Virus record (IMG/VR): IMGVR_UViG_3300020146_000003
Span: 1 to 37,323 of that record
DNA: 37,323 bases
Strand: one strand, 5' to 3'
Source of the DNA: a virus
This document shows positions 14,332 to 21,980 of the stretch, in pieces (the stretch's first letter is position 1; every line of letters starts with the position of its first letter). The position numbers and the translations under genes are program-made. The notes beneath the pieces are model-generated. The model saw only the letters and a program-made list of their open reading frames with translations. It ran no database searches and was not told the DNA's origin.

Positions 14332-14736
14332 CTATTTCGGGGTCGGGACAGGAGTGCTCGGAGTGATCCCCTTCCGAGCAAGCAAGGCCCAAAGTTGCTT
14401 GACGCCTTCGTTCACGACGACCTTGATCAGGACGTCCGAGGTTGGCGGTTCCTCACCCTTCTCGCAGATCTCCGCACCAATCACCCGGCGAGCGTAGCCG
14501 ACCTGCTTGCGCTCGCTGGCGTCAAGCTTGCCGGCCTCGTTGAGGGGGATGATGTGCTTCATGGCTTTGTTGTAGCCAGTGCACCCCAAGATGGCCGTCT
14601 CCTGGACGACCAACTCGCGGCGGTCAGGATCTCGGAGGGTATCGCACCCGACAAGGAGGATACCTCCCCCTATCAGCACGACCGGGATGAGAGCCATCCC
14701 GATGTATTTACGCACCGTCATCGTCATCGACGCCAT
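14332..14736 (-). CDS. lipoprotein of the lysis cassette, spanin candidate
   Basis: A 134-aa protein with a bacterial lipoprotein signal: basic start (MTVRKYIG), a hydrophobic core of about 18 residues (ALIPVVLIGGGILLVG) and a lipobox LLVGC with the lipidated cysteine at C31. The mature part is mostly helical and ends in a Pro/Thr tail. Its place between a holin candidate and the endolysin suggests an outer-membrane spanin role. It does not look like a classic proline-rich Rz1, and no separate Rz partner is evident, so a unimolecular or atypical spanin is possible. AAGGAG supports the start. It overlaps the upstream gene by 29 nt. Confidence 0.6.
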   Translation of the reverse strand: MASMTMTVRKYIGMALIPVVLIGGGILLVGCDTLRDPDRRELVVQETAILGCTGYNKAMKHIIPLNEAGKLDASERKQVGYARRVIGAEICEKGEEPPTSDVLIKVVVNEGVKQLWALLARKGITPSTPVPTPK

Positions 14737-15085
14737 TGGCAGTCTCCTTCTGAGCGGGCCGTTCGATAGGCTTTCCTGTCAGCTGAGCCCGCTCTTCAGC
14801 TGTCCAGATGCGCTTGGGAGTAGACGGGATGTAGTGCGTCAGCAGTGCCTGAACTACCGACTGGAAGTAGGATAGGCAGCCGGCAAGCAAGCAGCTAGCC
14901 GCCGTGGCCGTTTCCATATCCATGTCGTAGCCGTGAGCTCCGGCCGCCCACTTAACGACTGGAGCGAAGGGTATCCCGGCGGCACAGCCCGCGACGAATC
15001 CACCTACGGAGCCCAGTACGATTGCCCGATCCATCTTGTGCGCATCAGGATCCTTAGGCAGTACGGGCTTGGGTTCACTTGACAT
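14708..15085 (-). CDS. holin candidate, two transmembrane segments
   Basis: A 125-aa protein with a charged N-terminus (about 1-20), two hydrophobic Ala/Gly-rich helices (about 21-48 and 58-84) and a hydrophilic C-terminal tail ending in four consecutive Asp. This topology, with position two genes before the endolysin, fits a holin that opens the inner membrane at lysis time. No holin family motif is decisive. It overlaps both neighbours (by 11 nt upstream and 29 nt downstream). Confidence 0.6.
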   Translation of the reverse strand: MSSEPKPVLPKDPDAHKMDRAIVLGSVGGFVAGCAAGIPFAPVVKWAAGAHGYDMDMETATAASCLLAGCLSYFQSVVQALLTHYIPSTPKRIWTAEERAQLTGKPIERPAQKETANGVDDDDGA

Positions 15086-15284
15086 TCAGCAGCTCCTTTA
15101 GGCTAGGGAAGACTCGAGTTGCAGCCTCACGGATAAGTTCGTCAGCAGGCTCGAATTCATCGCAGCTGTCTGAAGGCTGGCGAAGTTCTCCCCTAGACGA
15201 GCATCGTGACCGCTCCTTATCGAATCCTATGCAGTTCCTGCACTTGCGTGCGAAGTCATGGTAGTCTTCATCCTTCCTAGGCAT
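15075..15284 (-). CDS. small zinc-finger-like protein
   Basis: A 69-aa protein beginning MPRKDEDYHDFARKC. The spacing CRNC, then SRCSS, then DSCDEF gives four or five cysteines typical of a small zinc-binding fold. A helix at the C-terminus (DELIREAATRVFPSLKELL) follows. I chose the ATG at 15284, which overlaps the upstream stop, over an in-frame GTG at 15314. No function is recognised. It lies between a coiled-coil protein and the holin. Confidence 0.55.
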   Translation of the reverse strand: MPRKDEDYHDFARKCRNCIGFDKERSRCSSRGELRQPSDSCDEFEPADELIREAATRVFPSLKELLNVK

Positions 15285-15582
15285 TAGTCGACCCCCCGCT
15301 ATTCTCTGTCCCACCAGACAGCTGGCTCTTCAGGAACCTGATCTCAGCCATCAGCTCCTCGATCCTAGACGCTGCCTGGTTCATAATTCGGTTGGCCTCT
15401 CGTTGCTCTTGCGCTTGTTGGTCGGTTACATCCTCCAGCTTCATCTCCAGTTGCTTGATCCACACCTGCATGGAGACGATCGCCTGCGAGTACTCAGCTA
15501 GGCGACCCCCCTTTCCTCCCGACATCCTTGCGTAGGCCGCAGCATCTTTAAGCACCTCCGCAAGGCTTCTCTGAGCTGCCAT
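15277..15582 (-). CDS. coiled-coil protein, 101 aa
   Basis: A strongly helical protein. Residues about 30-90 show heptad-like spacing of Met, Ile and Leu with many Glu, Gln and Arg (e.g. WIKQLEMKLEDVTDQQ and IEELMAEIRFLKSQL), ending in a Gly/Ser tail. It may be a tail or lysis accessory protein. GAGGAG stands just before the ATG. The gene overlaps the next one by 8 nt. No family recognised. Confidence 0.6.
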   Translation of the reverse strand: MAAQRSLAEVLKDAAAYARMSGGKGGRLAEYSQAIVSMQVWIKQLEMKLEDVTDQQAQEQREANRIMNQAASRIEELMAEIRFLKSQLSGGTENSGGSTNA

Positions 15583-15638
15583 ATCATCTCCTCAACTAAG
15601 CTGGGCAGCCGTTAGAACGAAGCCGTACGTTAGGTACT

Positions 15639-16658
15639 CTACGGTAGCGGATCTTCCCACCCACGAGTCATTGACGACAAGTGAGGAGTAGTTGCGCTAG
15701 ACCAGTACTCCAACTGGGACGAGGTATTCGTGCGGATGCCACTCCACTGGCCGTACATAGTGTCGCCCGATCCAGTAGATGGGCCAGACAGCCTTGTACT
15801 TGGCCCCGAGTTGGGTAGCTGGTCTCCGGCACTGGGAGTCCGGAAGTTCATCAGACCGTTCTGGCCGCTTGATCCGGAGCCGTTCTGGAACAGACCGAAG
15901 GGGATCGTCACAAACCCCACAGGCGTGAGAAGAGTCCAGGCAGTCCAGGTAGCTGAGACGCCAGGAGCTGCATTGAGATCCAGGCTCGGGACGTTCCACC
16001 AGAACTTGTTGCCCAGATTGGTGAAGGCTTTAATGACACCACCCGAGTCACGGTAGATCGACCCACGGCGGCGGAAATGTGTATATCCTGCCGGCTTGTT
16101 CGCCGCGGAGGCTGAGGTGTCGAAGTAGTAGTCCACCGCTCCTGTGGTGTCATTCCGGATCATGTAGCAGTGGTACCATGTCGAGGTAGACAGCGAGACT
16201 GCTGAAGCTCGTCCTCCCTGATTGGTACCTGCGGCGAACGTAGCATCGAGTCGCTTAGTCATCGTTGCCAGGTTCTCCATCAGGTACGCACCTGTGGAGT
16301 CCACCATAGCACCAGGAGCGAAGTCGATGTCGTTCGTGGCGTCGCTCACGTTGTTCGATAGATCACCGCCAGACCAGAACCCTCGCGGAGTGACTAGAGT
16401 AGCCGTTCGGGCTCTATTCGTGCTGGCAATAAGCCGCCATATCTCGATCCAGTCAGCGCCATCGTACATCTTCAGGATGTGGTTATCTGACAGGTTGTTG
16501 TCGTACCAGAACTGAGCCTGAACAGGTGTATCCGCACTCGGAGCTGCAGCTCCTGAGTTGTTGGACCGTAGAGCGGCCAAGGCCGTATTGATGTAGCCCT
16601 GCTCCTGTAAGCCCGTGATAGTCCCCACGACAGGGAGGATTGTTGAGCCTTGTGACAT
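15639..16658 (-). CDS. tail fibre protein, receptor-binding candidate
   Basis: A 339-aa protein. The N-terminus (about 9-75: VVGTITGLQEQGYINTALAA, a SGAAAP segment, QFWYDNN and ILKMYDGADWIEI) is a common attachment segment of phage tail fibres. The rest is rich in Ser, Thr, Gly and Asn with beta-strand patterns and aromatic repeats, as expected for a trimeric fibre head that contacts the host surface. It lies directly after the tail-tip J-like gene in transcription order, the usual place for a receptor-binding fibre. The C-terminal half is likely the variable, host-range part. Confidence 0.7.
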   Translation of the reverse strand: MSQGSTILPVVGTITGLQEQGYINTALAALRSNNSGAAAPSADTPVQAQFWYDNNLSDNHILKMYDGADWIEIWRLIASTNRARTATLVTPRGFWSGGDLSNNVSDATNDIDFAPGAMVDSTGAYLMENLATMTKRLDATFAAGTNQGGRASAVSLSTSTWYHCYMIRNDTTGAVDYYFDTSASAANKPAGYTHFRRRGSIYRDSGGVIKAFTNLGNKFWWNVPSLDLNAAPGVSATWTAWTLLTPVGFVTIPFGLFQNGSGSSGQNGLMNFRTPSAGDQLPNSGPSTRLSGPSTGSGDTMYGQWSGIRTNTSSQLEYWSSATTPHLSSMTRGWEDPLP

Positions 16659-16672
16659 GTGACCCTCTGCCT

Positions 16673-19600
16673 CTAGTAGCCTTGCGCGACGATGTCGCAG
16701 GTTCGAGCGACGCCTGTGCCGCCCGAGTCGAAGACCCTCACATTGACGCTTGTGAGGGTAAGGGAGCTGATGACGGGAGTGTCCCCCGCGGCAGCATTAC
16801 GTATGTTGACCTGGATCAGGGGGACTACAGCTGCATTCGGGCCTCCATTGAAGGGAGTCGGACTCCCTCCGTTAGGCGTGAACGTGATTGTAGTCCCTCC
16901 GGCAGCAATCGACTGTCCCATGTAGTGATCTACGCGGTCGGGAACGTCCACAGTCACAATCAGCTCGTCCAGCACAGCCTTGGAGATGCCGTCTAGAGAC
17001 TCTAGCTGCATCCTGACCTTGACCTTCTTGAAGGTGTAGGCTCCTGTGGTGTACTTCTGATAGGCTGCGTATGTCGTCCCATCCTGGGAGAGAGCGATCT
17101 CCGGATAGACGTTGACTGCTCCTGACAGACCGAAGATGAGCAGGTCTGTCATTCCTAAGAAGTCGTTAGCCGACAGGAAGTCCTCGTCGGGAGACACGCC
17201 AAAGGACGTATAGTCTATCAGCACCAGAGAGGTCTGAACCCGTCCCTGATCAATCCAGTGCCCGCTAGGCAGCTCGTAAGAGCCGTTCCCCATTGAGCCC
17301 GAGTTCAGGAGGTCAGGCTCCGCTAGGAAGTCCGCGATGTCTAGGAAGTTACCATCGTACGAGGTCTCGACATTCCCCGAGATGATAACTGCAGATCCTC
17401 CTAAGGTTCCGGTCCACCCGGTTGCGCCTTCATCCCAGCTCTCTAGGACGTTGGTAGCCAAAGCTGAGCCTGTAATGACGATCGAAACCGGCGTCTCCGA
17501 GTAGATCAGGCGATCTGGTACCGGCTCAGCGACGGCTGCAATCCAGTAGGTCCCGTCACCCTGAGTCATGAACGGCGGATGTGCTTGGCGCGCTATGAAC
17601 TGAGACTGCTCCCAGGTCGGGCCCTTGCGGAGCTCGTACTGGATCACGCGGAAGTCAGTAATCTCGTCCCAGGTGAGGTGGGTAAAGGTGCCGATGAAGA
17701 CCGACCGGAAGTTGGGAATATCCGCCGGAGGATAGAGGAGAGCAGCGCCAGTAATCTTGTAGGAGTACTGCTTAGCATCGGCAAGAGACTGCAGGCCGCC
17801 GCCGAACTGGTTGTAGGAGCAGAACTTAACGTAGATCGTCTGGCCGATCTGGTTTGCGGTGAACGGGATCTTGAAGATTGCCTCGTCCAGCCGGATGAAC
17901 CTCTCACCTGCAAGATGCGCGACGTTATCAGTACCATACTGGCCTCGAATTAGCTGCGACAGCGCGTAGCGGTTCGTGCCCAGCAGGTTCGCGTTAACAT
18001 AGGACAGGAGCTCGTTGCCGATCAGGGAGATAGTACCTCCAGCTAGAGCAGCATCGACGTCAGCGCCTACCAGAGTGCCTCGAGACTCTGTGAGGTTGAC
18101 GTTAGCGGTATTCGATTGGTCATAGTCCTGTGTGGCGGCGGGTAGTGCGTTCTCGATGGTCCCCATGCGGGCCCCATACGATATATGCCCGGCTTGCTGG
18201 AAGGTCGCGCCATCCGTGGAGATGTATACGTCGCACGCTCCCCAGTTCGCGTTGGGGCCGCTGACAGCGGCCCATACCTCAAGGGCTCCGGCTAGCGAGT
18301 ACGGCGGCTCGAAGAACTGGGGGATGTTGACGCTTGGGGCTTCCGCATTGTAGTCTACGGAGAAGCCTTGACCGTCATTGAAGTCGAACCGCGGAGGAGC
18401 TCCTGTCCCTAGAGGCCACTCCTCGGCTTCAAAGGTGAAGGTGCCGTCATCGTTCTCCTGGATGGAGTTGATGGAGACTAGGGTATTATTCAACCCCAGG
18501 TTAGAGTCGGTCAGGCCGACCAGATCGAGCGGATCCAGAAGGACATATCGTCCGTCTAGGGTGAAGGTGTAGGTATTTCGAACTCCCTGGCGAGACAGCT
18601 GCAACTGTGCGCTAACCTTACCAGCATTCATGTCGCAGAACATGTGGGCTTGCTGCGAGCCTGAAGTGCGTCGACCGTACGTATCAGCTGCCGCCTGGTC
18701 AGTCGCCTCCACCATGGAGGGGTTGTACTTGTTCGCCCTGTTCAGGACCTCCAACTGCACCGTGTTGATCTGATCAGCCGGGCGCTTGCGGGTGAGGGTG
18801 ACAGGATCCTCGCTGTCGCTGGTGATGATGTAGTCATCATCATTCAGGCTGTACTGCCCTGCTGATGGCGCCGTATAGGTATAACCGTTAGCCGACTTGG
18901 ATTGAGCTCCGTACGGTACCAACCGAAGAACGCCGCTCGAGAACACGAACTCTGCGTTGGTGTTCTTGGCAATCTCCGCCAGAGCCTGAGATGCCTGAAT
19001 CTGCTCGGTGTAGGCAGGCGAGATCCAGAGGCCTACGGCACCGCAGTAGTTGCGGTAGTCGGTGAAGTCTCCGATCCTGGCTTCAGGGAATCCTGCGCCG
19101 CAGATCCTGTCTGCAAGGAGGTTAAAGACTACCTGAGACGGATCCGCATCCGGGACGCCTGCAACGAAGGCAGCTTGGAATCGGCCGAAGACCTCGAAGT
19201 TGTGGTTAGGTAGCTGGGCTGAGGATCCCAGATCATAGGGGGCTCCAGCTACGTACGCGATTCCTGAGTACGGGCGAGCCTCATCTGGGTGAGTAGTCTC
19301 GACGTAGGGCCATGCAGACTGCGTGAAGGAGCCATTGAACTCGTTGAGGTTCAGAGCCGATAGGGTAGTCTCCGTCTTGGATGCCCATACAGTTCCAATG
19401 CCGGCGATCTGTCCCTCGCACAGAGCTAGGATGACAGCGCAGTCATAAGTGTAGGTAGTGCCCCCGCCTCCTGATCCGCCCTTACCACCACCGCCTCCAC
19501 CGACTACGCCGCCCTTACCTCCACCCCCTCCTGCCGGAGCCTGAGCATGTGCATGCTGGCGAAAGTCGTTGTACCAGATCAGGTTAGGAGCTACACGAGT

Positions 19601-19723
19601 GCGGCCATAGACGATAGGGATAACTTTGCCGTAGGTAGACGACTGCAGCTGCAAGCCTGCGACGGCAGGAGCTGCCTGTGCCTGCTCGGGCTTCTTGCCG
19701 CGTAGACCGAGTAACCCTGACAT
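16673..19723 (-). CDS. tail tip / central fibre protein (J-like)
   Basis: A 1016-aa protein of the lambda J / GTA host-specificity type that forms the tail tip and may contact the cell surface. The start is typical (LQSSTYGKVIPIVYGRTRVAPNLIWYNDFR) and is followed by a run of 24 residues, almost all glycine with a few Lys, Val and Ser (about 65-88), then TYDCAVILALCEGQIAGIG. The middle holds the hub domains (VVFNLLADRICGAGF, ISPAYTEQIQASQALAEIA) and the C-terminal part has fibronectin-like beta modules (FTHLTWDEITDFRVIQYELR). It follows the NlpC/P60 gene without a gap and precedes the fibre gene, the standard order. Confidence 0.88.
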   Translation of the reverse strand: MSGLLGLRGKKPEQAQAAPAVAGLQLQSSTYGKVIPIVYGRTRVAPNLIWYNDFRQHAHAQAPAGGGGGKGGVVGGGGGGKGGSGGGGTTYTYDCAVILALCEGQIAGIGTVWASKTETTLSALNLNEFNGSFTQSAWPYVETTHPDEARPYSGIAYVAGAPYDLGSSAQLPNHNFEVFGRFQAAFVAGVPDADPSQVVFNLLADRICGAGFPEARIGDFTDYRNYCGAVGLWISPAYTEQIQASQALAEIAKNTNAEFVFSSGVLRLVPYGAQSKSANGYTYTAPSAGQYSLNDDDYIITSDSEDPVTLTRKRPADQINTVQLEVLNRANKYNPSMVEATDQAAADTYGRRTSGSQQAHMFCDMNAGKVSAQLQLSRQGVRNTYTFTLDGRYVLLDPLDLVGLTDSNLGLNNTLVSINSIQENDDGTFTFEAEEWPLGTGAPPRFDFNDGQGFSVDYNAEAPSVNIPQFFEPPYSLAGALEVWAAVSGPNANWGACDVYISTDGATFQQAGHISYGARMGTIENALPAATQDYDQSNTANVNLTESRGTLVGADVDAALAGGTISLIGNELLSYVNANLLGTNRYALSQLIRGQYGTDNVAHLAGERFIRLDEAIFKIPFTANQIGQTIYVKFCSYNQFGGGLQSLADAKQYSYKITGAALLYPPADIPNFRSVFIGTFTHLTWDEITDFRVIQYELRKGPTWEQSQFIARQAHPPFMTQGDGTYWIAAVAEPVPDRLIYSETPVSIVITGSALATNVLESWDEGATGWTGTLGGSAVIISGNVETSYDGNFLDIADFLAEPDLLNSGSMGNGSYELPSGHWIDQGRVQTSLVLIDYTSFGVSPDEDFLSANDFLGMTDLLIFGLSGAVNVYPEIALSQDGTTYAAYQKYTTGAYTFKKVKVRMQLESLDGISKAVLDELIVTVDVPDRVDHYMGQSIAAGGTTITFTPNGGSPTPFNGGPNAAVVPLIQVNIRNAAAGDTPVISSLTLTSVNVRVFDSGGTGVARTCDIVAQGY

Positions 19724-20221
19724 TCAGCACCATCCCTTGTAGCGGAACAGTTTCATAGGACGCTCCGAGCCATCCCGCTCGTGCGTCAAGAACTTTGCCT
19801 GCTCGAGGTTTTCCTCTAGCACTGGCCGGCGAGCATAAGCGTGGATCACGTTAGGCCACGAGCTCACCAGAGCACCGTGAGAGAAGCACTTGCCGAACTT
19901 CCATAGCACCACATCGCCCGGAGCGGGATAGTTACCCTCCAGAGGGATTTCGGACGCGTGCAGTACGACTCCCGTGATATAGCGCTCGGCCTCCTGATGC
20001 AGCATGAAATCCGGTGGGTAAGGAGGGACCTCTACATCCCGGAGTACCCCAGCCTCTTCATAGGCAGCGACAATCAACTGGATGCAGTCGACACCTGATC
20101 CCTTCACCCTAGCGCGGTGATGGAAAGGAGTGCCGATCCAGGATCGAGCACACTGGATGACTAGCATCCTCTGGTCTATGCTGTTGGAAGCAGGCTGTTG
20201 CGGCTGTTGCTGCAGCATCAT
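19724..20221 (-). CDS. NlpC/P60-type tail peptidase
   Basis: A 165-aa cysteine peptidase of the NlpC/P60 family found at the tips of many siphophage and GTA tails, where it can cut cell-wall peptides during DNA entry. The catalytic Cys is C46 in GSGVDCIQLI and the catalytic His is H115 in CFSHGALV, with a second His at 127. The frame is open far upstream, overlapping the preceding gene, but the ATG at 20221 lies 1 nt after that gene's stop and keeps the normal family length. An internal ATG at 20167 would also preserve the domain. Confidence 0.82.
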   Translation of the reverse strand: MMLQQQPQQPASNSIDQRMLVIQCARSWIGTPFHHRARVKGSGVDCIQLIVAAYEEAGVLRDVEVPPYPPDFMLHQEAERYITGVVLHASEIPLEGNYPAPGDVVLWKFGKCFSHGALVSSWPNVIHAYARRPVLEENLEQAKFLTHERDGSERPMKLFRYKGWC

Positions 20222-20222
20222 G

Positions 20223-21095
20223 TCACACCGCGGTCTCAGGGACTGGGATGAATGGGAAGCCGCGATAACGGGCGGTATTAGAGAACTTGGCGCACCCATT
20301 ACTGCCGAATGTCTTATCACACCCTGGGTAGGTGGTAAAGGTATCAAACGGGCTAGGAGCTGAAGGGAAGGGGTTAAGCAGCTCGATATGCGAGCCCCAC
20401 CGCACGATTGTGCGTGATAGACCCGATAAGGCTCCGGAGGTCATCAATACCTTACCCTGCTCCCAGTACTGGGAGATTGAGGGGTTGGGCGCCTCGATCT
20501 CCCATACACTGGCGGTGATTACGGTGCCGTTGTGGGCAAGGGGAGTCAGATTCACACCGCAGGCCGGGTCTCCTAGGCTGTTGACGCAACCCGGAGTATA
20601 GACGTTCCGAGGAATATCCTGGTTGAGCAGCTCTACATGGGAGTTCACGGTGAAGGTGGCTACAGAGCGTGAGGCGCTCACCTCAGCTACCCTACCGACG
20701 AACATTGACACGGTACCAGCTACAACAAACGTCAGCCCGTTCATATAGCCGTAAGCTCGGCTCATCGATAGGTCAGCCCCATCGAACAGTCCTAGCCTGA
20801 CGCAGTTGAGGAACGTATTGCCGAAGAGTGTAGCGGAGCCGGGGATGACGTCAAAGGTGAGAGTACTGACTTCCAGCCCCTTCTTCCAGTTCACCCTAGC
20901 GCGGCGCGAGGACCTATCGATGTACGGCCCAGTTACGCCGCCACACAGGAAGTTGTATGCGCCTGCGGAGATATCCTGGTCGAAGTTCGTATAGGCCGCT
21001 GAACCCCCTCCGACGAACTGGAAGGCGAACAGATCAGCTTGGACCCACTGACGGGACTCTAGTAGGTCGATCACTGCAGCGGAAGCCGATTTCAT
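20223..21095 (-). CDS. tail hub protein, DUF2163/BR0599 type, probable Fe-S site
   Basis: A 290-aa protein of the type that sits between the distal tail and the tip in GTAs and many proteobacterial siphophages (comparable to lambda L). The N-terminus (MKSASAAVIDLLESRQWVQADLFAFQF) and the C-terminal block YPGCDKTFGSNGCAKFSNTA are typical of DUF2163 and BR0599. Cysteines C170, C179, C259 and C268 form two pairs; in lambda L and in the GTA hub protein such cysteines hold an iron-sulfur cluster, so the same is likely here. It overlaps the small gene upstream by ATGA. Confidence 0.82.
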   Translation of the reverse strand: MKSASAAVIDLLESRQWVQADLFAFQFVGGGSAAYTNFDQDISAGAYNFLCGGVTGPYIDRSSRRARVNWKKGLEVSTLTFDVIPGSATLFGNTFLNCVRLGLFDGADLSMSRAYGYMNGLTFVVAGTVSMFVGRVAEVSASRSVATFTVNSHVELLNQDIPRNVYTPGCVNSLGDPACGVNLTPLAHNGTVITASVWEIEAPNPSISQYWEQGKVLMTSGALSGLSRTIVRWGSHIELLNPFPSAPSPFDTFTTYPGCDKTFGSNGCAKFSNTARYRGFPFIPVPETAV

Positions 21096-21328
21096 GGCTG
21101 CGCCCTCCGTAGGGCAGTGCGGAGCACCATTGGCTGCTTAGCTTGCGGATCATCACCCGCCGGGTCTATCAGCACACGATCAGGAGTCCCGTCCGTGTGG
21201 AACATGTCGAGGTCGATCCCCATCTCCCTCCGGATCGCCTGCTTAACCTCGTCTCGGGTGTAAGCCTGCACCAAGGCAGTTGCTAGGTCACATCTCTCCG
21301 AGGTTACGTTTACCATCCATAGCCGCAT
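21092..21328 (-). CDS. small tail-region protein, unknown
   Basis: A 78-aa soluble protein (starts MRLWMVNVTSERCDLATALV). It has a beta-alpha start and a polar C-terminus with DPAGDDPQAKQ. It is placed between the DUF2460 and hub genes. In this position other phages carry small assembly proteins, but no family was recognised. ATGA overlap with the next gene indicates coupling. Confidence 0.55.
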   Translation of the reverse strand: MRLWMVNVTSERCDLATALVQAYTRDEVKQAIRREMGIDLDMFHTDGTPDRVLIDPAGDDPQAKQPMVLRTALRRAQP

Positions 21329-21337
21329 GGCAGTTAC

Positions 21338-21979
21338 CTACTTCAGGCTGATGAACTTCACGCCGTCAGCTGCCCACAGCTGGTGCATGAAGTTCTCGAA
21401 GGTTATCTCCGGGTCTACGAACCGGCAGCCCCAGTAGAAGTCGAAGGTCGCAATCAGCGCAGCCCCATTCGCGGGAGCGGAATTGAATCTGATCTGGCCT
21501 TGCGTAGCTCCTGCATTAAGGCTTCCGTCAGCTCCCCACGAGCTGACATTGTAGGCTACGGTAGGAGTCCCCGCCACGGTAACTGGTCCAGGAATCAGTA
21601 AGCTGCCGTCGTTCTTCGGAGCCAACACAGGCTCGACGAAGCCTCCGAATGTGCGGACTAGCTGCCAGATGGTTTGACTGCCATTACCTGTTCCGAACTG
21701 TTGGGCTACCGCCTGATAGTCTGCAGCGTCCTGGTACAGGAAGCTATCAAACTGCCCTTGGCGGGCATTGAAGAAGCCCAGGAGACTGGCGAGATCCTGG
21801 TTGGTGGGAGTCTGCCTCAGGAAGTCGAACTTCAGGGTCCATTCGTACCTGGGGTAGGTCCAGCGAGCCTGCCGAGCCTCCTTGCCTGATACGTTAGTCT
21901 GTATCTGCGTAGACCACATAGGCTTACGCTGTACGGACCAGCCCAGACCTAGCAGAGTGGGGAAGATTGCGGTTGACAT
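21338..21979 (-). CDS. distal tail protein, DUF2460 family
   Basis: A 213-aa protein with the DUF2460 pattern: FPTLLGLGWSVQRKPMWSTQIQ at the start, the conserved RYEWTLKFDFL strand (about 44-54), GFFNARQGQFDSFLYQD (about 68-84) and a C-terminal FDFYWGCRFVDPEITFENF. In the gene transfer agent of Rhodobacter the equivalent protein is the distal tail ring that joins tube and baseplate hub. Here it directly follows the tape measure gene, as expected. GAGGA lies 6 nt before the ATG. Confidence 0.85.
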   Translation of the reverse strand: MSTAIFPTLLGLGWSVQRKPMWSTQIQTNVSGKEARQARWTYPRYEWTLKFDFLRQTPTNQDLASLLGFFNARQGQFDSFLYQDAADYQAVAQQFGTGNGSQTIWQLVRTFGGFVEPVLAPKNDGSLLIPGPVTVAGTPTVAYNVSSWGADGSLNAGATQGQIRFNSAPANGAALIATFDFYWGCRFVDPEITFENFMHQLWAADGVKFISLK

Positions 21980-21980
21980 G

